From: Oceanococcus sp041619555
Lineage (GTDB): Bacteria; Pseudomonadota; Gammaproteobacteria; Nevskiales; Oceanococcaceae
DNA length: 64,000 bases
Reading direction: 5' to 3'
Assembly: GCA_041619555.1 (NCBI GenBank)
Contig: JBFKDQ010000013.1
Location: forward strand, 7,818 to 71,817
Below the pieces are notes generated by a model that searched no databases, was not told where the DNA came from, and worked only from the letters and a program-made list of their open reading frames with translations. Within the stretch, counting starts at the first letter, position 1. Each line of letters begins with the position of its first letter. Below are positions 35,156-44,500 of this stretch, one piece after another. A program made the position numbers and the translations under genes.

Positions 35156-38100
35156 TTGCGTTACACACTTGCCGACATTCGCCACCGTTTCGATGCCGCA
35201 GCCTTTACGGAAGGACAAGGCTTTGTCGAAAGCGACAGCATTCGCGAGATCGAAAGCGCAGATCATGGCCAGATCATCAGCGGTCGGATACGGGCACGAA
35301 ACGGCAGTACCTATCGCACACAGGTGCAATTGCGCGACGACGCACTGCGCTTTTCCAGCCGTTGTGAGTGCTCGCAAAGAAAGAACTGCGCACATGCCGT
35401 GGCCTTGCTCCTGGCGGCACTCAAGCAGGCGCCACAATCCGGGCTCAGCCCGGCGGTCAGCACCTGGGTCGATGATCTGTTCGCCCTGCACGAGCAGAGC
35501 CAGAGTGAAACTCCGCGGCCGGAGAACAACCGTCTGCGCTTTGAATGTCATCTGCCCGAACACCCGGAACCGCATGTCGCGGTGAATGTCTGCCGCCAGG
35601 GACTGAACCAGAGTCCGGGAAAGCCCCTGTCACTCAATGGTCGCTGGCACCGCGGCAATATCCGCCATCCGGCCGATCGCAGTTTGTTCAATCGCCTGCG
35701 CGCCTATGCGGATGAGAGTCCGTATACGGCGCGACTGAGCGAAGCCGGCTCGGGCGAGCTATTCGAGGAGATGGTTCGCGAGGGTCAGCTGTACTGGAAT
35801 CATGATCGCGTCCCCCTAAAGCCCGGCCAGCCCCGCGCGGCGGTGGCGCACTGGACAGTCCATGGCGATGGCAGTCAGAGCCTGGGTTTGTACGTGGCTG
35901 ATGGGGTCGAGGTCCTGCCCCTGGAGCCACCTTTATATGTCGACCGGCAAAAACACCGGGTCGGTCAGATCACCACGGAACTGAGTTCCACCCTGCTGCC
36001 CCTGCTGGGCAGTTCGCCACGCATCGCCCCCGGCCAGATCGAAGAGTTCACCCGCTTGCTGGATGCACGCGGACTCAAGGGGGTTCCGCGTCCAAAAAAT
36101 CCGAAAATTCGCATCCTCAAAACCAGGAAACCGACGGCGCATCTGGAACTGATGCACATCGACGACCTCCTGGAGCGGCGCGATGGATTCGTCCCGGACA
36201 TCTATGTTGCTCGCATGCAGACCTGCTATGGCGACTACTGTTTCGTGCCCAATCGCGGCGAAACCGAATGCCTGCGCCGGGAAGATGGTGGCCTGATTCA
36301 GATCAATCGTGATCTGACTGCAGAACGCGCGCTGCTTGATCAGCTGCCCGATTTCCATGAACTCGAAGCGCAAAATACCGACGATCAGGGTCCACTGATC
36401 CTGACCCCGTATGATGGTTCGGTGGCCTGGGTTCAATTCCTCGATTCGACCATGCCCGACCTGCAACAGCAGGGCTGGTCCATCGACATGCGCGATTCAT
36501 TCGATTTGCGTGTTCTGGAAGGCGAGAACTGGCAAGTCCACGCCGAACTTGGCGAACACGACTGGTTCGAACTCTCGGCCGGATTCGACATCGCCGGTGA
36601 ACGCCACAACCTGTTGGAATTGCTGGTGCGCCTGCTGCAGGACACCGATGACCCGGATGAATTGCTGCGCGACCCGCATCGCCCTCTGATCGTGCAACTG
36701 GCCCCTGGCCGGATGCTGCGCCTGCCACGCGAACGGATCGAGACCGTGTTACAGACCCTGACCGAACTGTATCGGGAAAAACCCCTGAACCGCGCCGGTC
36801 GACTCCGACTTCATCGTCTCGACGCGGCCCGCCTGGAGAACTGGAATGCAAACTGGGACTGGCAGGTCCCGGATCAGTTGCGCTCTTTCGCCCGAAGCCT
36901 GCAACAAACCCCGGCAGAGATCCCATTGCCAGATCTCTTTCAGGGCCAGTTGCGGGGCTATCAGGCCGCGGGTCTGCGCTGGATGCAGAACCTCGCTCGC
37001 CATGGCCTCGGCGGGATCCTCGCTGATGACATGGGTCTGGGCAAGACCGTGCAGACGCTGGCTCATCTGGCCTGTCTCTATGCCGAGTCGAATGAGCTTC
37101 CCAGCCTGATCGTTGCGCCGACCAGCGTCATCGGCAACTGGCGCGCGGAAGCCAGCCGCTTCACGCCTGAACTCGAGGTCTTGCTCTGGCACGGCAAATC
37201 CAGACAGCCAGGGGCATTGCGCCGAGCGGCGCTGGTGATCACCAGCTACGCGACCCTGCTGCGGGACGCCGAACTGCTGCAAGGCCAGAGTTGGCGGGTG
37301 CTGGTTCTTGATGAGGCCCAGTACATCAAGAATCCGCGCGCCAAGATCTCCGGCTGCGTGCGCAAACTGCGTGCGGACCAGCGCCTGTGCCTGAGCGGAA
37401 CGCCAATGGAAAATCACCTCGGCGAGCTCTGGAGTCTGTTCGATTTTCTCGCCCCCGGTTTTCTCGCGGATGCCAGAAGTTTTCGCCAGTTGTACCGGAC
37501 GCCGATCGAAAAGGACAAGAATCAGACCCGCGCCCAACAACTCGCAGACCGCATCCGGCCTTTTCTATTGCGTCGCTGCAAGGATGAAGTGGCGCGAGAT
37601 CTGCCGGCGAAATCCGAAATCATCCGCACCATTACCCTGGATGAGGAGCAGGCCGCGCTTTATGAAAGTGTTCGGGTGGCCATGGAACAGCGTATTCGCC
37701 AGGCTTTGGCCAGCCAGGGCCTGGCCAGGAGTCAGTTGCTGATCCTTGATGCCCTGCTCAAATTGCGGCAGATCTGCTGCGATCCGCGCCTGGTCAAACT
37801 GGAGCAGGCCCGGGGCATCCAGGGCTCGGCCAAACTGACGGTACTGCTGGACATGCTCGTCGAACTGACCGAAGAAGGCCGGCGGATCCTGCTTTTCTCC
37901 CAGTTCACCGAAATGCTGGACCTGATCGAAACCGCGGTGCGTCAGCTGAAAATTCCCTACCTCAAGCTCACCGGCGCCAGTTCCAACCGTCAGGATCTGG
38001 TCGATCAGTTTCAGACCGGTCAGATTCCCCTGTTTCTGATTTCGCTCAAGGCCGGAGGCACCGGCCTCAACCTGACCGCGGCGGACACGGTGATCCATTA

Positions 38101-38326
38101 TGACCCCTGGTGGAACCCGGCAGTGGAGAACCAGGCGACGGATCGGGCGCACAGAATCGGCCAGGACAAACCGGTTTTCGTCTACAAACTGCTTTGCGAG
38201 AACACGGTCGAAGAACGTATTCAGCAAATGCAGCAACGCAAACAGGCATTGTCCGATACCCTTTATCAAGGCAATATTTCGGCATTGGCCAGCGAAGACC
38301 TGGACTGGATGCTCGAGCCGGCCTGA
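35156..38326 (+). CDS. SWIM zinc-finger SNF2-family helicase
   Basis: A 1056-residue protein. An N-terminal SWIM finger CxCx5CxH (C70, C72, C78, H80) is followed by a long middle region, then the SNF2 ATPase: DDMGLGKT (about 623), LDEAQYIKN (about 717), LSGTPMENH, and the C-terminal helicase lobe with GGTGLNLTAAD and TDRAHRIGQ. Such bacterial Rad54/RapA-like translocases act on DNA-bound protein complexes; the exact role is unknown. It starts at TTG with no good Shine-Dalgarno, so a low translation rate is possible. The TrpB-like gene follows after 91 bp. Confidence 0.92.
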   Translation: MRYTLADIRHRFDAAAFTEGQGFVESDSIREIESADHGQIISGRIRARNGSTYRTQVQLRDDALRFSSRCECSQRKNCAHAVALLLAALKQAPQSGLSPAVSTWVDDLFALHEQSQSETPRPENNRLRFECHLPEHPEPHVAVNVCRQGLNQSPGKPLSLNGRWHRGNIRHPADRSLFNRLRAYADESPYTARLSEAGSGELFEEMVREGQLYWNHDRVPLKPGQPRAAVAHWTVHGDGSQSLGLYVADGVEVLPLEPPLYVDRQKHRVGQITTELSSTLLPLLGSSPRIAPGQIEEFTRLLDARGLKGVPRPKNPKIRILKTRKPTAHLELMHIDDLLERRDGFVPDIYVARMQTCYGDYCFVPNRGETECLRREDGGLIQINRDLTAERALLDQLPDFHELEAQNTDDQGPLILTPYDGSVAWVQFLDSTMPDLQQQGWSIDMRDSFDLRVLEGENWQVHAELGEHDWFELSAGFDIAGERHNLLELLVRLLQDTDDPDELLRDPHRPLIVQLAPGRMLRLPRERIETVLQTLTELYREKPLNRAGRLRLHRLDAARLENWNANWDWQVPDQLRSFARSLQQTPAEIPLPDLFQGQLRGYQAAGLRWMQNLARHGLGGILADDMGLGKTVQTLAHLACLYAESNELPSLIVAPTSVIGNWRAEASRFTPELEVLLWHGKSRQPGALRRAALVITSYATLLRDAELLQGQSWRVLVLDEAQYIKNPRAKISGCVRKLRADQRLCLSGTPMENHLGELWSLFDFLAPGFLADARSFRQLYRTPIEKDKNQTRAQQLADRIRPFLLRRCKDEVARDLPAKSEIIRTITLDEEQAALYESVRVAMEQRIRQALASQGLARSQLLILDALLKLRQICCDPRLVKLEQARGIQGSAKLTVLLDMLVELTEEGRRILLFSQFTEMLDLIETAVRQLKIPYLKLTGASSNRQDLVDQFQTGQIPLFLISLKAGGTGLNLTAADTVIHYDPWWNPAVENQATDRAHRIGQDKPVFVYKLLCENTVEERIQQMQQRKQALSDTLYQGNISALASEDLDWMLEPA

Positions 38327-38417
38327 TCACAATGCGCAAGAGTTGTTGCATCCACGTCGATAGACAAAGACAATGCCAGCAGAACCGCGAGCATCTCAGC
38401 GTGGCACAGGAGACGGT

Positions 38418-39818
38418 ATGCACCCGGATACTCAGGCCGGTGGACAGAAAGATCTACGCAAGGAAATGGAGACTCTGCTCCAGGAGCAGCTCGAAGTTCA
38501 GCCGGGAGATCTCAAATTGCAAATGCGCCTGGCGCGATTGCTGGTGGAGAACAAGAACAAGGAAGGATTCCTCGAGCGGGTGGGAATCGTGCACGGACTG
38601 ATCGGCGGCAACGTCGATCACGCGGCACACCGGGAATTGAAGGATCTCGCCGTCAAACTCGGGGTCAAGGAAACGCAGTTTGCGGCCCAGGCCAAGGCGA
38701 CCCCCCATCGACGGCTGGGAGAGGAACCCGAAGTCGCACGGTATTTTGATCAGATCAACAAGCGCTACCTGGAAGTCGAACAGAACAAGTCTTTCCTGGC
38801 CCAGCACGATCGCAATCTGATCCGCTTTTTCAATCGCCCGTCCTCGCTGCTGCATGCACGGCGCTTTTCAGCACAGAACGGCGGCGCCCAGATCGCCATC
38901 AAGCGGGAAGACCTGCTGCCACCCGGAAGCAAGGTGCGCATGGCGGTTGCCGGGCAGGTGTTTCTTGCCGCTCATCTGGGCTACAAGACGGTGGTCACCG
39001 GCTGTGATTTCCAGGCCACCGGGGTGGTCATGGCACAGATGGCGGCCCGCTTCGGTCTGACTTCGGTGGTCTTTCACCAGACCCAGTGGTCCGGCCAGAT
39101 GTCCTCCAATACCTTGCACATCCGCACCGTGGGCGGTGATGTCAAGGAAGTCGGACGGCACGAATCGCCGCGTGATGCCGCAGTCGAGCTTTGCCTGAAA
39201 TCGCCGGACAAGAACTTCCTGGTGATGGGCGTGGAAGCGGCGCCCGAGCCCTTCCCGCGCATGAACACCGGGTTCATCAGCGCTCTGGGAAGGGAAGCGC
39301 GGGCACAGGCGCAAGCCACCTTCAAGCGCAATCCCGACCTGATCGTCGCCCGTGGCAAATCCACGCCGGACGCGATCGGCCTGTTCGACCCATTTCTCGA
39401 AATCGAAGCCACAAAGCTCGTCTGCGTCGAAGGCAAGGACACGCTGGTGGAAGAACAATCGGACGAGGGGCGCGCCGGCCTGCAATCCCGGCAATTTACC
39501 GAAGCTCAGTTAATCAAGGCAGATGCGATTCTGGAAAACTCAGAGTATCCCTCGGTCCGCCGTGAACATGAAAACTTCAGCCACAATGGCCGGGTGCAGT
39601 ACGTGCGGGGATCCGCCAACCAGGCACGCTCCGCACTCAAGAGCATGGCCCAGCTCGAAGGTCTGGTCTGTCCGATCCGCACCGCCTATGCGATCGGCTG
39701 GGCCGCTAGAGCGGCCAAGGAAATGCCGACCGACCGCCTGGTCATCGTCAATATGGTGGAACCGCATGACAAGAACCTGCGCGAGGTGGCGGAATCCCTG
39801 GGCATCACCCGCGACTGA
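38418..39818 (+). CDS. TrpB-like PLP protein with extra N-terminal domain, function unknown
   Basis: A 466-residue protein. Residues about 10-90 are helical with a TPR/FimV-like stretch (PGDLKLQMRLARLLVE). From about 150 on it is a fold-type II PLP enzyme close to tryptophan synthase beta: REDLLPPGSKVRM carries the PLP lysine (K172), and ATGVVMAQMAARFGL, DAIGLFDPF and VIVNMVEPHDKNL align by eye with TrpB. However, TrpB's catalytic Glu109 region (ETGAGQHG) reads TGCDFQATG, the GGGSN phosphate loop reads GKSTPD, Glu350 aligns with Arg and the Ser377 position is lost. It probably keeps PLP but does not make tryptophan. The ATG at 38418 has AGGAGA upstream. No trpA is near. Confidence 0.8.
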   Translation: MHPDTQAGGQKDLRKEMETLLQEQLEVQPGDLKLQMRLARLLVENKNKEGFLERVGIVHGLIGGNVDHAAHRELKDLAVKLGVKETQFAAQAKATPHRRLGEEPEVARYFDQINKRYLEVEQNKSFLAQHDRNLIRFFNRPSSLLHARRFSAQNGGAQIAIKREDLLPPGSKVRMAVAGQVFLAAHLGYKTVVTGCDFQATGVVMAQMAARFGLTSVVFHQTQWSGQMSSNTLHIRTVGGDVKEVGRHESPRDAAVELCLKSPDKNFLVMGVEAAPEPFPRMNTGFISALGREARAQAQATFKRNPDLIVARGKSTPDAIGLFDPFLEIEATKLVCVEGKDTLVEEQSDEGRAGLQSRQFTEAQLIKADAILENSEYPSVRREHENFSHNGRVQYVRGSANQARSALKSMAQLEGLVCPIRTAYAIGWAARAAKEMPTDRLVIVNMVEPHDKNLREVAESLGITRD

Positions 39819-39828
39819 ATGAAACGTC

Positions 39829-39857
39829 CTTGCCCGGTGGGGGCAAGCTGCCTTTTC
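39829..39857 (+). terminator. probable terminator after the TrpB-like gene
   Basis: CTTGCCC (39829-39835) and GGGCAAG (39841-39847) form a 7-bp stem with a 5-nt loop, followed by CTGCCTTTT. The hairpin begins 11 bp after the stop codon. The T-run is short, so efficiency may be modest. Confidence 0.55.
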
Positions 39858-39899
39858 ACACCTGGACTGCTGGCCGTGCCAGGTGCCGGACCGACGTAA

Positions 39900-39929
39900 C
39901 TGACCCTGGGCAGGTGAAACGGCTATAAT
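39900..39929 (+). promoter_or_regulatory. predicted mnmG promoter
   Basis: CTGACC (39900-39905) and a consensus TATAAT (39924-39929) are 18 bp apart, about 50 bp before the mnmG ATG. It is among the strongest promoter matches in the window. Confidence 0.65.
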
Positions 39930-39981
39930 CGAGAGTTCGACTCAATTTATCGGCACGCTCCGGCGTGCGACCGGATCTCTC

Positions 39982-41877
39982 ATGAATCTGCAGCAAATCT
40001 ACGATGTCATCGTTGTCGGTGGCGGCCATGCGGGCACGGAAGCGGCGCTTGCCGCCGCGCGCATGGGAGCGCGCACCCTGCTGCTGAGTCAGAACATCGA
40101 GACCCTGGGGCAGATGAGTTGCAATCCCGCCATCGGCGGGATTGGCAAAAGCCATCTGGTGCGTGAAATCGACGCACTCGGCGGCGTCATGGCACGGGCC
40201 GCGGATGCGGCGGGTATCCAGTTCCGGCGACTCAATGCGCGCAAAGGTCCCGCGGTGCGGGCGACCAGGGCACAGGCCGATCGCGCCCTGTACAAGGCAT
40301 TCATCCGGCGCGCGCTGGAAAATCAGCCGAATCTCGAACTCTTTCAGCAAAGCTGCGCCGATCTGATGGTGGAGAACGGCCAGGTGGCCGGCGTGCTGAC
40401 CGAAATGGGTTTGCCCATCCGTGGCCGCAACGTGGTGCTGACCGTCGGAACCTTTCTCGGCGGACGCATCCATATCGGTCTGTCCAACTACGCCGGCGGC
40501 CGCGCCGGTGATTCTCCTTCCAATGCGCTGGCCCAGCGATTGCGCGCCCTGCCGTTCCGGGTGAGCCGCCTGAAAACCGGAACGCCCCCCCGGATCGATG
40601 CGCGAAGCATCGATTTCAGCCAGCTCACCGAACAGCCTGGCGATAATCCCTGCCCGGTCTTTTCATTTCTCGGTTCGATAGCGGAGCATCCACGCCAGGT
40701 GTCCTGCCACATCACCTACACCAGTGAAAAAACCCACGAGATCATTCGCGCCGGCCTGGATCGTTCGCCGATGTATTCGGGCGTGATTGAAGGCGTGGGG
40801 CCACGCTATTGTCCGTCGGTGGAAGACAAGATCGTCCGCTTTGCCGACAAGGACAGGCATCAGATCTTCGTCGAACCCGAAGGCCTCGATACCCACGAGG
40901 TTTATCCCAATGGCATTTCCACCAGTCTGCCCTTCGACGTCCAGCTGGCCTTCGTGCGGTCAATTGCCGGGTTCGAAAACGCCCATATCACAAGGCCTGG
41001 CTATGCCATTGAGTACGATTTTTTCGATCCCCGCGACCTGAAATATTCTCTCGAAACCCGGCATCTGCCCGGCCTGTTCTTCGCCGGCCAAATCAACGGC
41101 ACCACGGGCTATGAGGAAGCGGCCGCGCAGGGACTGCTGGCCGGGCTCAATGCCGCACGCCGGGCCGCCGATGCGGATGCCTGGTGGCCGCGCCGCGACG
41201 AGGCCTATCTGGGCGTGCTCATCGACGATCTGATCACCCGCGGGGTGGCCGAACCCTACCGCATGTTCACCAGCCGTGCGGAGTACCGTCTGCGCTTGCG
41301 GGAAGACAATGCCGACCAGCGTCTGACCCCGCTGGGGCGCAGCCTCGGGCTGGTCGATGACGCACGCTGGCAAGCTTTCAGTACCAAGCAGGCCGGGGTC
41401 GAAGCCGAACTCGCTCGCCTCAAGACGACCTGTATCCAGAAAGCCGATGTGCCCGAAGCACTGGCTGTTTCGCTGTTCGGGGAAGCCCTGCGGCACGAAT
41501 ACATGGCCTTCGAACTGCTGCGTCGGCCGGGCGTCGACTACCTTGGTCTCCACCGCATCGACAAACTCGGCAAGGCGCATGATGACCCGGCGGTCAGAGA
41601 ACTGGTTGAAATCGAGGCGACCTATGCCGGGTATATCGAACGCCAGGACGAGGAGATCATCCGGCAGAAGTCGCTGGAAGAGACAGCCATTCCTGAAGAT
41701 CTCGATTATGCGCTGGTGGTCGGCCTGTCGAACGAGGCCCGCCACAAACTGAGCCAGGCCAGACCTTTGAGCCTGGGGCAGGCCTCGCGGCTTGAGGGCA
41801 TGACTCCGGCCGCCATTTCACTGCTGCTGATCCATTTGCGCCGCCAGGGTCGTGGTGCTGCAGGCCATGCGGCCTGA
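39982..41877 (+). CDS. mnmG: tRNA uridine-5-carboxymethylaminomethyl modification enzyme MnmG
   Basis: A 631-residue FAD protein that, with MnmE, makes cmnm5U34 in the wobble position of several tRNAs. FAD binding is seen in VVGGGHAGTEAA (GGGHAG 13-18), and SCNPAIGGIGKSH plus GTFLGG, TGTPPRID and GLFFAGQINGTTGYEEAAAQG are GidA signatures. Length is normal (about 630). In many Gammaproteobacteria rsmG and parAB follow; here DUF2834 follows instead, so the usual origin-side cluster is broken. Confidence 0.98.
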   Translation: MNLQQIYDVIVVGGGHAGTEAALAAARMGARTLLLSQNIETLGQMSCNPAIGGIGKSHLVREIDALGGVMARAADAAGIQFRRLNARKGPAVRATRAQADRALYKAFIRRALENQPNLELFQQSCADLMVENGQVAGVLTEMGLPIRGRNVVLTVGTFLGGRIHIGLSNYAGGRAGDSPSNALAQRLRALPFRVSRLKTGTPPRIDARSIDFSQLTEQPGDNPCPVFSFLGSIAEHPRQVSCHITYTSEKTHEIIRAGLDRSPMYSGVIEGVGPRYCPSVEDKIVRFADKDRHQIFVEPEGLDTHEVYPNGISTSLPFDVQLAFVRSIAGFENAHITRPGYAIEYDFFDPRDLKYSLETRHLPGLFFAGQINGTTGYEEAAAQGLLAGLNAARRAADADAWWPRRDEAYLGVLIDDLITRGVAEPYRMFTSRAEYRLRLREDNADQRLTPLGRSLGLVDDARWQAFSTKQAGVEAELARLKTTCIQKADVPEALAVSLFGEALRHEYMAFELLRRPGVDYLGLHRIDKLGKAHDDPAVRELVEIEATYAGYIERQDEEIIRQKSLEETAIPEDLDYALVVGLSNEARHKLSQARPLSLGQASRLEGMTPAAISLLLIHLRRQGRGAAGHAA

Positions 41878-41907
41878 GCCATCCTGGGTGAATACGGAAG
41901 AACCTGT

Positions 41908-42228
41908 ATGAAAAATTTCTATCTCGTGCTGGCCGTCGCCGGCGCGATTCTGCCGGCTCTCGCCTTCCTCGGCCTGTTCGGCGGGGAACCACTGCCGTCG
42001 ATGGCACTCTGGCTGCAGGCCCTGTACGTCAATGTCGGGACGGCCGCCGCCTTTACCGACCTCGCCTGGTCATCCCTGGTGTTCTGGATATTCGTCTTTA
42101 GCGAATCGGCACGTCTGCAGTTGCGCCATGCCTGGGCCTATATCCCGCTGAATGCATTCGTTGGGCTGTCCTGCGCCCTGCCGCTGTTTCTGTATTTCCG
42201 CGCCCGCCGCCTGCAGGACGAGCGCTGA
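41908..42228 (+). CDS. DUF2834 family membrane protein
   Basis: A 106-residue protein with three hydrophobic segments and the DUF2834 order: an N-terminal helix, then NVGTAAAFTDLAWSSLVFWIFVFSE and a C-terminal helix. Function is unknown. The ATG lies 30 bp after mnmG, so it may be cotranscribed. The stop codon is one base before the ATG of the DUF2505 gene, which suggests coupling. Confidence 0.82.
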   Translation: MKNFYLVLAVAGAILPALAFLGLFGGEPLPSMALWLQALYVNVGTAAAFTDLAWSSLVFWIFVFSESARLQLRHAWAYIPLNAFVGLSCALPLFLYFRARRLQDER

Positions 42229-42229
42229 G

Positions 42230-42733
42230 ATGCAGAATTTTCACAACCGCTGCACCTTGCCCGCCAGCACAAGCCAGGTCATTGCCGCAATCACCACCGA
42301 AGAGTATCTGCTCTACCGCTACGAAGACCCCGATCTTCACCACCTGCATATCGAAATCAGCCAGAACGATGCGCAAGGCTTCGCTTGCTGCGTGACCCGG
42401 AGTGGATCGACCCACAAGTTGCCGGGCTTCGTTCGCTCCGTTCTGGGCGATGCCATCACCATGGTACAAAGCCAGACCTGGCAGGGACGCGAGTCGCCCG
42501 TGCACGGCACCTTGCGCATTCATCTGGAGGGACTGCCCGGACAGGTGGAATTTGAGCTGAAGCTCAGCGATGTTGACGAGCGGACATCCGTGCTGGAAGC
42601 CGAGGGTCAGGTCGAGGTGCGAATTCCACTGCTTGGTGGGCGACTGGAGAAATTGCTGCTCAGCAAGGCGAGCGAGGCATTCGAAAAAAGCATGGAGGCG
42701 ATCAGAGCCTATGTGGAGAGCCATTGCGTCTGA
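42230..42733 (+). CDS. DUF2505 family START-like protein
   Basis: A 167-residue soluble protein of the DUF2505 group, a helix-grip (START-like) lipid- or ligand-binding fold by family knowledge. The N-terminal LPASTSQVIAAIT and the C-terminal FEKSMEAIRAY helix fit. The ATG at 42230 overlaps the end of DUF2834 in TGAGATG; a longer frame from 42152 is inside the previous gene. The last 10 bp overlap the TTG start of the cyclotransferase gene. Confidence 0.8.
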   Translation: MQNFHNRCTLPASTSQVIAAITTEEYLLYRYEDPDLHHLHIEISQNDAQGFACCVTRSGSTHKLPGFVRSVLGDAITMVQSQTWQGRESPVHGTLRIHLEGLPGQVEFELKLSDVDERTSVLEAEGQVEVRIPLLGGRLEKLLLSKASEAFEKSMEAIRAYVESHCV

Positions 42734-43503
42734 TCCGGATCGGGCGCGCGCTGAGCGTTTTCGCCCTGTGTGTCGCCACCCAGGCCTCGGCGGCGGTCTG
42801 CCCGTCCGCCGCCGCATTGGACTATGAGCTGATCTCGAGCCAGCCGCATGATGCGCGCGCGTTCACCCAGGGCCTGGTCTTCGCCGGTGAGCAACTGGTC
42901 GAGAGCACCGGAGGCTATGGCGAATCACACCTGCTGGTGCATGGCGCCAGACCCCAACGCCTGGCGCTCCCCTCCGGACTGTTCGGCGAAGGGCTGACCT
43001 GGCTGGATCAGCGCCTTTGGCAGCTGAGCTGGCAGGCTGGCCAACTGCGCATCTATCAGCTGGAGCCCCTGCGTTTACTGGAGAAGAGGCGTTATGCGGG
43101 CGAAGGCTGGGGGCTGACCACAGATGGGGAAAATCTCTACATGTCTGATGGCAGTGCTGAACTGAGCATTCGGAGCAGCGCGGATTTCGGCGAAATTCGC
43201 CGGGTATCGGTCAGAGCCGGAGCGACCGCCTTGAAGCGGATCAACGAGCTGGAATGGTGGCAGGACACGATCCTGGCCAATATCTGGCAGACCGATCAGA
43301 TCGCGCAGATTTCCCCGGATACGGGTTGTGTGCTGGCCTGGCTCGACCTCAGCGCACTGTGGCCACGCAGTATCCGGCCTGCTGGCGCCGATGTGCTGAA
43401 CGGCATCGCCGTGCACCCGGTGAGCGGACATGTCTGGGTCACGGGCAAACGCTGGCCACGACTGTATGAACTGCGCGTCACGCCGCCGCGGACAAGACCG
43501 TAA
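42724..43503 (+). CDS. glutaminyl-peptide cyclotransferase
   Basis: A 259-residue exported beta-propeller enzyme that turns N-terminal glutamine of peptides into pyroglutamate. A signal peptide (about 1-22, ending ASA) is followed by the plant/bacterial QC pattern: DARAFTQGLVF, ESTGGYGES, GEGWGLTTDG, MSDGSAEL and NELEWW. It starts at TTG, inside the DUF2505 gene (10-bp overlap). Periplasmic. Physiological substrates in bacteria are unknown. Confidence 0.9.
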   Translation: MRLIRIGRALSVFALCVATQASAAVCPSAAALDYELISSQPHDARAFTQGLVFAGEQLVESTGGYGESHLLVHGARPQRLALPSGLFGEGLTWLDQRLWQLSWQAGQLRIYQLEPLRLLEKRRYAGEGWGLTTDGENLYMSDGSAELSIRSSADFGEIRRVSVRAGATALKRINELEWWQDTILANIWQTDQIAQISPDTGCVLAWLDLSALWPRSIRPAGADVLNGIAVHPVSGHVWVTGKRWPRLYELRVTPPRTRP

Positions 43504-43536
43504 ACTAGACCTCTATTATTCTTTCCCTCTTTGCCG

Positions 43537-44412
43537 ATGATGATTCCAGAAGCTCCCGCCGCTCAACGTGACACGCGCCGCGCCCAGTTTGAATCGAACA
43601 AGCTGAGCAAGCGCCTGCGGCGCCAGGTCGGACAGGCCATCGCCGACTATCGCATGATCGAAGACGGCGACAAGATCATGGTCTGTCTGTCCGGTGGCAA
43701 GGACAGCTATACCATGCTCGATATCCTGCTCGCCTTGCAGGCCAGCGCACCGGTCAGCTTCTCTCTGGTGGCGGTGAACCTGGATCAGAAACAGCCGGGC
43801 TTTCCGCAACATGTGCTGCCGGAGTATCTCACCGGGCGCGGCGTCGAGTATGAAATCCTCGAACAGGACACCTACAGCGTGGTGGAACGGGTCGTGCCGG
43901 CCGGAAAGACGCAATGCGGCCTGTGCTCGAGATTGCGCCGTGGGGCGCTGTACAGCCATGCCAAAGCGAATGGATTTACCAAAATCGCGCTGGGGCATCA
44001 CCTCGATGACATCGTTGAGACCCTTTTTCTCAACATGTTTTTCGGAGCCCGCATGGCGGCCATGCCGCCCAAGTTGCGGTCCAATGACGGCCACAATGTC
44101 GTCATCCGGCCGCTGTCCTATGTCCGCGAAAAGGATATTTTGCGCTTCGCAACGGCGCAGAACTACCCGATCATTCCCTGCAATCTGTGCGGATCCCAGC
44201 AGAATCTGCAACGCGTTCAGGTTCGGCAGATGCTGGATGAGTGGGAACGGAAATCACCCGGCCGTACGGAGCAAATCTTCAAGTCCATGCAGAATGTCGC
44301 GCCGTCGCAACTGGCCGATCCCCAACTGTTCGACTTCGCCGGTCTGAGCGCCGCTGAGGCTGGCCGGCCGACCGAGCAGGCCGTGCGCTGGTTCAGTCCA
44401 GCCCAGGCTTGA
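43537..44412 (+). CDS. ttcA: tRNA 2-thiocytidine synthetase TtcA
   Basis: A 291-residue PP-loop ATPase that puts sulfur on C32 of certain tRNAs using an iron-sulfur cluster. The PP-loop is SGGKDS (52-57); the cluster cysteines are C127/C130 (QCGLC) and C215 in CNLCG (215-218). GHHLDD is typical. The ATG at 43537 is followed directly by a second ATG; a TTG at 43531 is also in frame. TATTAT (43514-43519) could be the -10. Confidence 0.95.
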   Translation: MMIPEAPAAQRDTRRAQFESNKLSKRLRRQVGQAIADYRMIEDGDKIMVCLSGGKDSYTMLDILLALQASAPVSFSLVAVNLDQKQPGFPQHVLPEYLTGRGVEYEILEQDTYSVVERVVPAGKTQCGLCSRLRRGALYSHAKANGFTKIALGHHLDDIVETLFLNMFFGARMAAMPPKLRSNDGHNVVIRPLSYVREKDILRFATAQNYPIIPCNLCGSQQNLQRVQVRQMLDEWERKSPGRTEQIFKSMQNVAPSQLADPQLFDFAGLSAAEAGRPTEQAVRWFSPAQA

Positions 44413-44500
44413 AAGGCCCGGCAGACGGCGCCATCCATCGGCTACGCCACCGCATCAGACCAGCTTCGGTAGAATTGCGGGTTTTGCCCCGCGGCCCAAC

